From contig UQXI01000008.1 of NCBI GenBank assembly GCA_900544975.1, positions 1-64,000 of the forward strand: a stretch of 64,000 bases of DNA, written 5' to 3'. A program made the position numbers and the translations under genes. This DNA comes from an uncultured Eubacteriales bacterium. Its GTDB lineage: Bacteria > Bacillota > Clostridia > Oscillospirales > Oscillospiraceae. Every line of letters starts with the position of its first letter. Position 1 is the stretch's first letter. Below, in pieces: positions 16,512-24,909 of the stretch. The notes beneath the pieces were generated by a model. The model was not told the DNA's origin. It did no database searches and worked only from the letters and a program-made list of their open reading frames with translations.

Positions 16512-17078
16512 ATGGACTGGAGTATGGATCAAACCCGCTACACCGGGCGGCCACAGACCGGCCCCGGCCGGGACCCCGGGGAAATGGCCTGTTATGATTT
16601 TCTGGACGGTCTCGGCGTCTCCTACGACCGGGTGGACCACGACCCCGCCTTTCACATTGAGACCTGCCATCAGGTGGAGGCGGTTTTGGGCGCGCCCATT
16701 GCCAAAAACCTCTTCCTGTGCAACCGGCAGAAAACCCAGTTTTATCTCCTGCTGATGGAGGGAGATAAGGTGTTCAAAACCAAGCATCTCTCCGCCCAGC
16801 TGGGCTGCAGCCGCCTGAGCTTTGCCGATGAAGGGGATCTGAACCGGCTCCTGGGGGTCCAACCCGGCTCCGCCAGCCTCCTGTGCCTGTTGCAGGACCG
16901 GGAAAGCCTTGTGCAGCTGGTCCTGGACCGGCCTTTGCTGGGGCAAGCGTATCTGGGGCTGCACCCCTGCCGGAACACCTCCACCTTGCGCATTGCCATG
17001 GCAGACGTGCTGGAGCGGGTGATTCCCGCCCTGGGTCACACCCCTGCCCTGGTAGACCTGCCGGAGGAGGCCCTGTGA
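16512..17078 (+). CDS. YbaK/ProX-like aminoacyl-tRNA deacylase
   Basis: A 188-aa cytoplasmic protein of the INS/YbaK editing family, closest in pattern to ProX/PrdX, which hydrolyses mischarged Ala-tRNA(Pro). Visible family elements are HDPAFHIETCHQVEAVLGAP, AKNLFLCNRQKTQFYLLLM, the catalytic-type lysine in VFKTKHLSAQLG, and LGVQPGSASLLCL. A short N-terminal stretch (residues 1-25) is not part of the domain. AGGAGG precedes the ATG at 16512. Its stop overlaps the GTG start of the GluQRS gene as GTGA, coupling two tRNA-related genes. Confidence 0.85.
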   Translation: MDWSMDQTRYTGRPQTGPGRDPGEMACYDFLDGLGVSYDRVDHDPAFHIETCHQVEAVLGAPIAKNLFLCNRQKTQFYLLLMEGDKVFKTKHLSAQLGCSRLSFADEGDLNRLLGVQPGSASLLCLLQDRESLVQLVLDRPLLGQAYLGLHPCRNTSTLRIAMADVLERVIPALGHTPALVDLPEEAL

Positions 17079-17989
17079 AGCCGGTGGGGCGCTTTGCCCC
17101 CACCCCCAGCGGCCGGATGCACCTGGGAAATCTGTTCTCCGCCCTGTTGGCCTGGCTTTCCATCCGGTCCCAGGGCGGCGAATTGGTTTTGCGCATGGAG
17201 GACTTAGATCCCCAGCGCACCGGGGAAGGCTATGCCGCGCAGCTCCGCCAGGACCTCGCCTGGCTGGGGCTCACTTGGGACCGGGAGACCGAGCCCCAAA
17301 GCCGCCGCTCCGACGCTTACCTGGCCGCCTTCCGGCTGCTGGAAGCCCGCGGACTCCTGTATCCCTGCTACTGCACCCGTAGCCGCCTGCATCGGGCAGA
17401 TGCACCCCATGCCGCTGACGGGGTCTACGTATACGACGGCCGGTGCCGGGATCTGAGTCCGGCAGAGCAAGCCGCTTTTGGCCGCGCCCCCGCCTGGCGG
17501 GTCCGGGTGCCAGACCGGGAAATTTCCGTCCAGGATGGGATCCAGGGCCTCTACATAGAACACCTGACCCGGGACTGCGGTGACTTCCTGGTCCGCCGGG
17601 CCGACGGCATCTTTGTGTACCAGCTGGCTGTGGTGGTAGACGATGCCGCCGCCGGTGTGACGGAAGTAGTCCGGGGCCGGGACCTGCTCTCCTCTACCCC
17701 CAGGCAGATGTACCTGCAGGAGCTTCTGGGCGCTCCCCACCCCTGCTATTACCACGTCCCGATGCTCCTGGCCCCGGACGGCCGGCGGCTGTCCAAGCGA
17801 GATGGCGATCTGGACCTGGAGGCGCTGTCCCACCACATGGGACCCGAGGCAATCCTGGGACTTCTGGCCCATTGGGCGGGGCTTCTGCCCAGGCCGGAGC
17901 CGATCCAGGCTCAGGAGCTGGTTCCTCTCTTTCGGTGGGATCTGGTGCCCCGGCACGACATCACAATCTCCCTGTCAGCACGACTCTGA
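17075..17989 (+). CDS. gluQ: Glutamyl-queuosine tRNA(Asp) synthetase-like protein
   Basis: The 304-aa product resembles the catalytic half of glutamyl-tRNA synthetase without an anticodon-binding domain, the layout of GluQRS, which attaches glutamate to queuosine-34 of tRNA(Asp). It begins GRFAPTPSGRMHLGNLFSAL (HIGH-type motif as HLGN), has the CYC...C zinc-type cysteines at about residues 103-105 and 129, the VVRGRDLLSSTPRQMYLQ motif, and a KMSKS-type RRLSKRDGD. The GTG at 17075 is preceded by GGAGGAGG and yields family length; extension upstream would lie inside the deacylase gene. It is coupled to the deacylase upstream and is 16 bases from nudC. Confidence 0.9.
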   Translation: MKPVGRFAPTPSGRMHLGNLFSALLAWLSIRSQGGELVLRMEDLDPQRTGEGYAAQLRQDLAWLGLTWDRETEPQSRRSDAYLAAFRLLEARGLLYPCYCTRSRLHRADAPHAADGVYVYDGRCRDLSPAEQAAFGRAPAWRVRVPDREISVQDGIQGLYIEHLTRDCGDFLVRRADGIFVYQLAVVVDDAAAGVTEVVRGRDLLSSTPRQMYLQELLGAPHPCYYHVPMLLAPDGRRLSKRDGDLDLEALSHHMGPEAILGLLAHWAGLLPRPEPIQAQELVPLFRWDLVPRHDITISLSARL

Positions 17990-18005
17990 ATGCAGGAGGC
18001 CCCCC

Positions 18006-18842
18006 ATGCTGCAAGATATTTCCCCCCATATCTACCACAATCCCATGTCGTTTCTTCCTCCATCTGCCGGGGATTTGGTCCTGGCTTACACCGAAGGCGG
18101 CGTTCTGGCCAGGCGGGAGGCGGAGCTGCTCCAGCTGCCCACCGTCAGCCAGTGTCCCAACGTCTCTGGCTGGACCTACGCCTTCTCCATTGACGACGTC
18201 CGCTACTACCTGCCCCAGGAGGTACCCCAGGTTCCGACGTTTTCCCCCGTGTCCAATTACCGGGCCAATGGTCCCAGGGAAACCGCCTTTGCCTGCGCCG
18301 TGGGCGAGAGCCTCAGCCGCTGGTACGCCGGAAATCGTTTCTGTGGAGCCTGCGGAACCCCCCTGGCACACAGCACGCTGGAGCGAGCCATGGTTTGCCC
18401 AGCCTGCGGCCGTACCATATACCCCAAAATCTGCCCGGCGGTCATCGTCGCTGTTTGCCACAACGACCAACTGCTTCTCACCAAGTACGCCGGGCGCAGC
18501 TTCCGGCGCTATGCCCTGGTGGCTGGCTTCAACGAAATCGGCGAAACCATTGAACAGACCGTCCAGCGCGAGGTCCTGGAGGAGACGGGACTTCTGGTCC
18601 ATCACCTGCGGTTTTACAAATCCCAGCCCTGGGTGGTATCGGACAGCCTGCTGTTTGGCTTCTTTGCCGACTTGGCCGGACCGGACGTCATCCGCCTCCA
18701 GGAAGATGAATTGGCCGAAGCCCGGTGGTTCCCCCGGGCAGAGCTTCCCACAGATCACTCCACAGACAGCCTGACCGGTGAAATGATCGAAGCCTTCCGG
18801 GCCGGTATGGAACCAAAATCACCCAGAAAGCAAAAAAAATGA
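18006..18842 (+). CDS. nudC: NADH pyrophosphatase, NudC-like Nudix hydrolase
   Basis: A 278-aa Nudix enzyme that hydrolyses NAD(H) to NMN(H) and AMP and may remove NAD caps from RNA. A zinc ribbon CGACGTPL...CPACGRTIYPK stands in the middle (about residues 115-142), followed by the Nudix box from GFNEIGET to REVLEETG, which meets the G-x5-E-x7-RE-x-x-EE-x-G pattern. The SQPW element after the box (KSQPWVVSDSLLFGF) is diagnostic for NudC rather than other Nudix proteins. GCAGGAGG precedes the ATG at 18006. It ends the run that starts at the LCP gene. Confidence 0.93.
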   Translation: MLQDISPHIYHNPMSFLPPSAGDLVLAYTEGGVLARREAELLQLPTVSQCPNVSGWTYAFSIDDVRYYLPQEVPQVPTFSPVSNYRANGPRETAFACAVGESLSRWYAGNRFCGACGTPLAHSTLERAMVCPACGRTIYPKICPAVIVAVCHNDQLLLTKYAGRSFRRYALVAGFNEIGETIEQTVQREVLEETGLLVHHLRFYKSQPWVVSDSLLFGFFADLAGPDVIRLQEDELAEARWFPRAELPTDHSTDSLTGEMIEAFRAGMEPKSPRKQKK

Positions 18843-18872
18843 GCCAATTTTGTTTTTTCCCCGGTGGAATAC

Positions 18873-18901
18873 TTGAAACCCGGTGGACTTTCAGGTATAA
18901 T
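18873..18901 (+). promoter_or_regulatory. Promoter of the parvulin foldase gene
   Basis: TTGAAA at 18873-18878 and TATAAT at 18896-18901 with a 17-base spacer, 70 bases before the start codon. Confidence 0.75.
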
Positions 18902-18971
18902 ATTTCTCGTCTATGCGGATTACCCGCCGGTACGCAATTCCCAAGGATAATTTGAGAGGATCTGATTAACA

Positions 18972-20594
18972 ATGAGTGCATCACGCCAAAAGAAGCTCCG
19001 CCAGGAGCAGGCGGCTTCCGCCCCCACGACCAAGCGGCGGCCCGCCACAGAAGAAGAAAAATCCGCCAAACGCCTGAAGGTCTGGACCGTTGTGTTCTAT
19101 GTGGTCATTGGTCTGATGGTCATTGGCATCGCCGCCGCCGCCATCGTGAACAGTGGCGTGCTGGACCGCACCCTGACGGCTGTCACAATCGGCAACCACA
19201 AACTCACCGCTGCAGAACTGAACTACTACTACCTGGACACCATCAACAACACCATGAACAACAACTCCATGATGAGCTATATGGTCACCAGTGGCACGCC
19301 TCTGGATGAGCAGGAATATCTTGGAGATGAATTTGACACCTGGGCCGACTACTTCCTGGACACCGCCATCACCACAGCCCGGAATACCTACGCCGTCTAC
19401 GATGAGGCCGTGGCAAAGGGCCACACCCTGAGCGAAGAGGAGCAGTCTGAAGTGGACACCGCCCTGTCCAGCATGTCCACCTATGCAAGCCTCTACGGCT
19501 ACAGCAGCGCCTCCGCCATGCTCCGGGCCAACTATGGCCGCGGCTGCAACGAGTCCAGCTACCGGGAATATCTCAAGGTGCAGCAGTTGGCCAGCAGCTA
19601 CGCCAACAAGTACCTGAACGACCTGGACTACTCCCAGGAGGAGATTGACGCCTACGGCGCGGAAGATCCCACCGCTTACAACTCCTACTCCTACCGGTAT
19701 TACCTTCTCAACACCAGCGACTACTATGAAGAAGGGGTAGAGACCCCCACCGACGAGCAGAAGGCCGCTGCCCTCACCGCCGCAGAAAATGCCGCCAAGG
19801 AGCTGGCTGAGTCCTCCAAGGGCGACGCCGCCAAATTTAAGGCCGCTGTGGACGAGCTGGAGGCCGCCAAGAAGGCTGCTCAGGAACAGCCGACCGACAG
19901 CACCGAACCCGCAGAATCCACAGAGCCCACGGAACCTGAGGAAGAGACCGATGTCTCCCTCCACGAGAACGTGCTGAAGAGCAACCTGGTCTCCGTGCTC
20001 TCCGACTGGATGGTGGAAGAGGGCCGTCAGGCTGGAGATACTACCTATATAGCCGCTGGCAATGATGCTGGCTTCTACGTCGCCATGTATCTGGACTCCA
20101 GAGACAACTCCAATGTGGAGACCGTCAATGTGCGGCACATCCTGATCTCCACCAGTGAAAATGTCACTGCGGAAGACGCCAAAAAGCAGATCGAAGATCT
20201 GAAGACCGAGTTTGAGAGCAATCCCACCGAGGAGCACTTTGCAGAGCTGGCTCAGCAAAAGTCCTCTGATACCGGCTCCAGCGCCAACGGCGGCCTGTAT
20301 GAGAATGTTGCCCCCGGCCAGATGGTAGAAGCATTCAACGACTGGATCTTTGACACCAGCCGGAAGGCGGGCGATGTGGGCATCGTGGAAACGGACTATG
20401 GTTGCCACCTGATGTACTTCGTGGGCCCCGGCAAGTACTCCTTCCGGGATTCCCTGATTGTCAACGCCAAGACCAATGCAGACTATGAGGCCTGGTACAC
20501 CGGCCTGACCGAGGCCCTGACTCCCTCCCGCGGAATCGGAGTGCAGTTGGCCAACACTGGCGTTACGCTCCAGTCCAACTCCAGCTCCAGATAA
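18972..20594 (+). CDS. Membrane-anchored parvulin-type peptidyl-prolyl isomerase
   Basis: The 540-aa protein is probably an extracytoplasmic foldase of the PrsA/PpiD type helping secreted proteins fold. A basic, charged N-terminal segment precedes one membrane helix (about residues 40-62, VVFYVVIGLMVIGIAAAAIV). A SurA-N-like helical chaperone region follows, then a Glu/Pro/Thr linker (about 300-330), and a parvulin domain near residues 375-490 with VRHILIS at its start, HFAELAQQKSSDTGS, and GIVETDYGCHLMYF at the end. No lipobox is present, unlike PrsA. It has its own promoter and a strong terminator. Large secreted proteases and SLH proteins in the window are plausible clients (inference). 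Confidence 0.88.
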   Translation: MSASRQKKLRQEQAASAPTTKRRPATEEEKSAKRLKVWTVVFYVVIGLMVIGIAAAAIVNSGVLDRTLTAVTIGNHKLTAAELNYYYLDTINNTMNNNSMMSYMVTSGTPLDEQEYLGDEFDTWADYFLDTAITTARNTYAVYDEAVAKGHTLSEEEQSEVDTALSSMSTYASLYGYSSASAMLRANYGRGCNESSYREYLKVQQLASSYANKYLNDLDYSQEEIDAYGAEDPTAYNSYSYRYYLLNTSDYYEEGVETPTDEQKAAALTAAENAAKELAESSKGDAAKFKAAVDELEAAKKAAQEQPTDSTEPAESTEPTEPEEETDVSLHENVLKSNLVSVLSDWMVEEGRQAGDTTYIAAGNDAGFYVAMYLDSRDNSNVETVNVRHILISTSENVTAEDAKKQIEDLKTEFESNPTEEHFAELAQQKSSDTGSSANGGLYENVAPGQMVEAFNDWIFDTSRKAGDVGIVETDYGCHLMYFVGPGKYSFRDSLIVNAKTNADYEAWYTGLTEALTPSRGIGVQLANTGVTLQSNSSSR

Positions 20595-20618
20595 CCCCAT
20601 CACCACTGGACTTCATGT

Positions 20619-20675
20619 GGGGGCTACTGCAAGAAGGCGCCAAATCGGCCCTTCCTGCAGCAGCCCCCTTCTTTT
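20619..20675 (+). terminator. Terminator after the foldase gene
   Basis: GGGGGCTACTGCAAGAAGG pairs with CCTTCCTGCAGCAGCCCCC (one or two mismatches) across a 12-base loop and is followed by TTCTTTT. It lies 24 bases after the stop codon. Confidence 0.85.
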
Positions 20676-20682
20676 GTGAGGT

Positions 20683-21435
20683 ATGTATATGGAACACCCT
20701 TTTCTCCGGGAGGAAATGGCCCTGGGGGCCGACGCACTGGCGCGTCTGGCCCAAAGCCACGTTGCCGTCTTTGGCATTGGCGGCGTCGGCAGCTTTGCAG
20801 CTGAGGCTCTAGCCCGGAGCGGCATTGGCCGGCTCACTCTGGTGGACAATGACACCGTAAGTCTCACCAATTTGAATCGGCAGCTCTGCGCTCTGCACTC
20901 CACCCTGGGGCAATACAAGGCCCAGGTCATGGCAGACCGGGTGCGGGACATCCACCCGGATTGCCAGGTCCGGGCCATCAACCGGCTGTATACTGAAGAG
21001 GACAAAGCCGACTTCTTTGACGTCCCCTATGATTATATTGTAGACGCCATTGATCTTGTCTCCTGTAAGCTCAGCCTCATTGCCCATGCCCACCACCTGG
21101 GCATTCCCATCATCAGCGCCTTGGGCACCGGCAACAAGCTGGATCCCACCGCCTTCCGGGTCGCGGACATCAACCAAACCTCCGTCTGCCCCCTGGCGCG
21201 GGTGGTGCGGCGGGAGCTGAAGGCGCGAGGCATCCTCCATCACAAGGTCCTCTTCAGCACAGAGCCGGCTCTCACGCCGGCTCCTCTGGACGCTCCCCCG
21301 CCGGGCCGCCGCAGCATCCCCGCCTCCGTTTCTTGGGTTCCCTCCTGCGCCGGACTACAGCTGGCTGGCGCCGTGATTTTGGATCTCGTGCATACGCCTG
21401 AATCCCCCAGCAATGTCGAACCGGCTTCCAACTGA
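20683..21435 (+). CDS. tcdA: TcdA-like tRNA t6A dehydratase (E1/ThiF fold)
   Basis: A 250-aa cytoplasmic E1-like enzyme. The family member TcdA converts t6A37 in tRNA to its cyclic form using ATP. The nucleotide-binding GIGGVGSFAAEALARSGIG, the LVDNDTVSLTNLNRQ motif, the catalytic-type LGQYKAQVMADRVRDIHP and DAIDLVSCKLSLI all fit TcdA more than MoeB or ThiF (no CxxC zinc pairs). The usual C-terminal SVSWVPSCAGLQLAGAVI region is present. ATG at 20683 or 20689 follows a GAGGT. The gene ends before an IS-end-like palindrome. Confidence 0.9.
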   Translation: MYMEHPFLREEMALGADALARLAQSHVAVFGIGGVGSFAAEALARSGIGRLTLVDNDTVSLTNLNRQLCALHSTLGQYKAQVMADRVRDIHPDCQVRAINRLYTEEDKADFFDVPYDYIVDAIDLVSCKLSLIAHAHHLGIPIISALGTGNKLDPTAFRVADINQTSVCPLARVVRRELKARGILHHKVLFSTEPALTPAPLDAPPPGRRSIPASVSWVPSCAGLQLAGAVILDLVHTPESPSNVEPASN

Positions 21436-21454
21436 AAAACCCGCCCAATGTCAT

Positions 21455-21491
21455 GAGCCTGTTGCAAAACACAAGATTTTGCAACAGGCTC
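21455..21491. terminator. Palindrome between convergent genes
   Basis: GAGCCTGTTGCAAAA and TTTTGCAACAGGCTC form a perfect 15-bp stem with a seven-base loop, just downstream of tcdA and of the convergent SLH gene. It can terminate both directions. The GCCTGTTGCAAAA arm resembles an insertion-sequence end; a half copy (TTTTGCAACAGGCCC) occurs at 53212-53226. Confidence 0.6.
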
Positions 21492-21509
21492 GTTGTAATT
21501 TGGTCTAAT

Positions 21510-24500
21510 TTAGTTCATGCTTTTTGCGACAATCATTTGGTTGGTTTTGGGGTTCAGCTTCAGCACATCTCCTGTGGTCATATAGACCTGCTCCAGGTCC
21601 TCTTCCGTCAGGGTGTAACCCAAGCCCTCCAGTACCGGGGTATTCCAGGTGGACAGGGTGGCTGTAATTCCAATTTTGGAGCCCAGCCGCCCGGTGGTAT
21701 ACACCACGCAGTCTTCTGCCAGAACGGTATTGCCCATGCTGTCCTCTGTGGCGTTTAACAGGTAGACATCTCCATGGAGGTCCATGGCGGTTCCTTCATC
21801 CGGGGTGTTGAAGATCACCTGAGCGACCCCTTCTCCCCACACGCTTGCCAGGGACCCTGCCGTTGTGGCGGTGTTATTCCGGAAGGTCCCGCCGTTGAAG
21901 GTCAGCGTGCCGCCTGTGCGCACAAAGAACATACCGGTGGTACAGGTACAATCCTCCAGCAGCACCTGATTGACCACACATTTGGTCTTGTAGGAATCCG
22001 TGATCATGGAACCCCACAGCAGCGCAATGGCGCCGCTGCCACCAGACACATTGTAAATGTGGCCGCCATTGAAGGTCAACGTGGTATCACCCCGCTGCTT
22101 GCCGGAGCTCAGATAGAACAGACCGCCCATATTCTTGGATGCATAGTTTCGAATGACCGCACCGTCGTTCATGGTCAGCGTTGCGCCGTCATTCATGCTA
22201 AACATGGAGGCGCTGTTCTCTTTCACAAACGCCAGGTTTCCGTCAATTACCACATCCTCCAAAACCACATCACAGGCGCTGACCCCAAACATCTGCCCGG
22301 AGGTGAAGGACGCATCCCGGCGGATCATGCAGCGGTTGACGTCTGCGCCAAAGTCTGCAAAGGTCATGGTCGTATTCTCGGTAATCGTCACCTTCCCAGC
22401 CAGAGAAATGACAAAGTTTGCATCTTCCGGAATGGATTCTGCCGCGGCAACCCGCTCCTTCAGAAGCTGCTTCGCCTTCTCCAGGGTTTTGACTGCCGTT
22501 TTCACCGTCAAGCCGTCATTTTCATCTTTGCCGGACGCCCCATTCAGGTACACAATGATATCATTGTTGGGGATCTCCGCCAAAACAATCTGGTTCAGCT
22601 CCGCATCCAGTTCCACTTGATAGGCCCCTTCAATGTCGTTCAGCAAATGGATCTTCGCCATGTCTGCCTCGGTCAGGGTATAGCCGTCTGCACCGGCTAA
22701 AATGACTGCGCCTACGTAGAGGTTTTTCATCATGAGATCCAGCGAGCCATTCAGGTGTTCCAAGCCAGTGGAAGTGGTGTAATAAATCAGCTTGCCGCTG
22801 CTGGTATTGCTGTTGTTGACCTGCAAGTAATTGCCAAAGGTGAGGGTCCCATTGGCATTTGGCTCAATTCTGCCTGTCTCTCCATAGGAGGCATACGCAC
22901 TGGCAGAAGGTACGCCACTGGCCGTCAAATTGTCCTCAAAGCAGACGCCTGTCAGCTTCATGTAGCCCGATTTGCTCCCGTGGTATACCGCAGCGCTGGT
23001 AGCCGCATTGGTCACATTGCCGGAAATCCGGCCGCCGTTCAGCTCCATATAAATGATGCCACTGGAGGCCGCAATGGCGCCGCCCAGAGAACCGCAGCGG
23101 TTGTTGCTGATCTCGCCGCCGTTCATAATGAAGGTGCAGGCCAGTTTCTCATCGCTGGAGTGGGCCGAAATGCCAATGGCGCCGCCGGTATAACCGGACT
23201 CATTGTCCACCAGTTGGCCGCCGTTCATGGTCACTTTGCCGCCGTAGTAAATGTACATGGCGCCGCCCTGGCCCTTGAAATGGTAGTGGTTCCGCACGAC
23301 CGTACCATCCTCGATGGTCAACTCACCGGTACCTGCCACATATAGGCAATGGCCCAGGGCCTTGGTCCCCAGATGAATGTTCTCCCGGTTGCCGTCGATG
23401 ATGATGTTGGCCAGGGTCAGCTGGCCGGACGTCACATCAATCATGTCCGTCAGGCAATCGGACCAGCGCATAACCACGCAATCCTTGCCGGCCATATCCC
23501 AGGTCTCCGTGCCGGAAATGGTGACCGTATCCACAATGTAGATGATTCCATCGCGCACCTTTGCAGGCATCACTGCCTGGGCCTTGGAGAAGGTCTTCAG
23601 CGCCGTCTCCGGCGTCAGGCCATCGTTCTGGTCATCTCCGTTGACGCCATCCAGATACAGAACCATCTCTGCATAGCTGTCGTTGAGCCAATAGGCATAC
23701 AGGGTCAGATTCCGCTCCACCGGCGCGTCAAAATCCCAGGCCGTGCCGTCGGCTGTGTACCAGCCCTGGAACGTATCTTCCGCTTTCACAGGATCCTCCG
23801 GACGCTCCACCGGCTGGCCGTGGACCACCGCCACGCTGGTGGCAGCCGTACCGTTACAGGGATCAAAGGTCACCGTGTGTTTCTCCAAGCCCGTCACCAT
23901 GGTCACAGTGGTGTCCCCGGTCATCTGTCCCAGAATATAGTTGCCATTTTGATTGGCCAGCACACCGGTACTGGTCTGGGTTTCATAGACCTCATAGCCC
24001 GGCTCCACCTGAAGGACGAACTCCAGGTAGTTGCAGCCTGCTTCCAAGGTCACTTGGGTTACAGCCTCGCCATGGACCAAAACCGTGCAGAACTCCCCGC
24101 AGAAGGTGACTGTGATGGGCTGGGGTGGATCGGTGGGGTCCGGTGGATCCGTAGGATCCGGGGGATCGGGAGGATCCGGGGGATCCGGCGGGTCGGACGG
24201 ATCGGTGGGACCCGAGGGATCCGTAGGCGCGGGAACCTCTTCCACTGCAGTCAGAAGCACACTGATGAGCTTCGCCGCTTCGGCCCGGGTGATGTTCTTG
24301 GCAGGCTGGAAACTGCCATCCGGATAGCCGGAAAGCACCTGGGCCATCTGCAAAAGGAGAACCGCATCCTTGGCCCAGCCCTGAATGGCACTCTCATCGG
24401 TAAAGGTCTGGGCTTCCACAGTCTGCCGCAAATACAGTCCCATAGTGTCCGCATATCGGACCAGCATGGTGGCTGCCTGCTCCCGGGTCACAGGCTTCGT

Positions 24501-24884
24501 GGGGCCAAAGGTCCCATCGCCAAAGCCACGAATGATCTTCTCCTGGGCGGCCCAGGCCACTGCGCCGGTGTACCATTTCCCTGTCGGCACATCCCGGAAT
24601 CCGGCATCCGCCTGGTTATCCACAGCAACGCCAGCCATACGAGACAGTACCGTGGCCAGCATGCCTCGGGTCATGGTCCCTTCTGGTGTAAATCGATTGG
24701 AGCCGGTTCCCTGGAAGAGCTCCTGGGATACCACATCCTGAATATAGGGGTACGCCCAATGGTTGGCGTTTACATCTGTAAACTGGCTGTTCTCCGCCGC
24801 AAATGCGGCGGGAACCGTTGTCAGCACCATGCAGAATACCAAAGCCAGGGCCAAAACCCGTCTCAGCAATTTGTTACGATGCAT
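21510..24884 (-). CDS. SLH-anchored beta-helix surface protein
   Basis: The 1124-aa secreted protein has a signal peptide (ending near AFAAEN, residue 30) and three N-terminal SLH repeats (about 33-210; FTDVNANHWAYPYI, FRDVPTGKWYTGAV, FTDESAIQGWAKDA) for binding wall polymer. A Pro/Asp repeat linker (216-256) follows, then an InlB-type beta repeat near 335-396 (HTVTFDPCNG...TLYAYW). The remainder is two related right-handed beta-helix-like modules, beginning LYLDGVNGDDQNDGLTPETA (about 408) and VYLNGASGKDENDGLTVKTA (about 770), with many TMNGGxIxxN-type rungs. Such folds are common in adhesins and polysaccharide-binding or -cleaving proteins; no catalytic residues were recognised. It is last in a three-gene operon with the protease and the cohesin-like SLH protein (25-base gap). 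Confidence 0.85.
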   Translation of the reverse strand: MHRNKLLRRVLALALVFCMVLTTVPAAFAAENSQFTDVNANHWAYPYIQDVVSQELFQGTGSNRFTPEGTMTRGMLATVLSRMAGVAVDNQADAGFRDVPTGKWYTGAVAWAAQEKIIRGFGDGTFGPTKPVTREQAATMLVRYADTMGLYLRQTVEAQTFTDESAIQGWAKDAVLLLQMAQVLSGYPDGSFQPAKNITRAEAAKLISVLLTAVEEVPAPTDPSGPTDPSDPPDPPDPPDPPDPTDPPDPTDPPQPITVTFCGEFCTVLVHGEAVTQVTLEAGCNYLEFVLQVEPGYEVYETQTSTGVLANQNGNYILGQMTGDTTVTMVTGLEKHTVTFDPCNGTAATSVAVVHGQPVERPEDPVKAEDTFQGWYTADGTAWDFDAPVERNLTLYAYWLNDSYAEMVLYLDGVNGDDQNDGLTPETALKTFSKAQAVMPAKVRDGIIYIVDTVTISGTETWDMAGKDCVVMRWSDCLTDMIDVTSGQLTLANIIIDGNRENIHLGTKALGHCLYVAGTGELTIEDGTVVRNHYHFKGQGGAMYIYYGGKVTMNGGQLVDNESGYTGGAIGISAHSSDEKLACTFIMNGGEISNNRCGSLGGAIAASSGIIYMELNGGRISGNVTNAATSAAVYHGSKSGYMKLTGVCFEDNLTASGVPSASAYASYGETGRIEPNANGTLTFGNYLQVNNSNTSSGKLIYYTTSTGLEHLNGSLDLMMKNLYVGAVILAGADGYTLTEADMAKIHLLNDIEGAYQVELDAELNQIVLAEIPNNDIIVYLNGASGKDENDGLTVKTAVKTLEKAKQLLKERVAAAESIPEDANFVISLAGKVTITENTTMTFADFGADVNRCMIRRDASFTSGQMFGVSACDVVLEDVVIDGNLAFVKENSASMFSMNDGATLTMNDGAVIRNYASKNMGGLFYLSSGKQRGDTTLTFNGGHIYNVSGGSGAIALLWGSMITDSYKTKCVVNQVLLEDCTCTTGMFFVRTGGTLTFNGGTFRNNTATTAGSLASVWGEGVAQVIFNTPDEGTAMDLHGDVYLLNATEDSMGNTVLAEDCVVYTTGRLGSKIGITATLSTWNTPVLEGLGYTLTEEDLEQVYMTTGDVLKLNPKTNQMIVAKSMN
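24118..24238 (-). repeat. Short tandem repeat coding a Pro-Asp linker
   Basis: Degenerate 9-base units (GGATCCGGG and variants) encode a run of PDP, PTD and PSD triplets between the third SLH repeat and the rest of the surface protein. It probably acts as a rigid cell-wall spacer and is prone to length change by slippage. Confidence 0.75.
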
Positions 24885-24909
24885 TGCAACCTCTTCTTTC
24901 TGCCGGGGA

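Noticed and set aside
18981..20606. A 541-codon minus-strand frame opposite the parvulin foldase gene
   Set aside because: It is the antisense shadow of a clear PpiC-domain protein; its Gly/Val-rich composition comes from GC-rich codons read backwards.
24121..24240. Short repeats that might be a CRISPR array
   Set aside because: The units are 9 bases, contiguous and in frame with a Pro/Asp linker; there are no unique spacers and no cas genes in the window.
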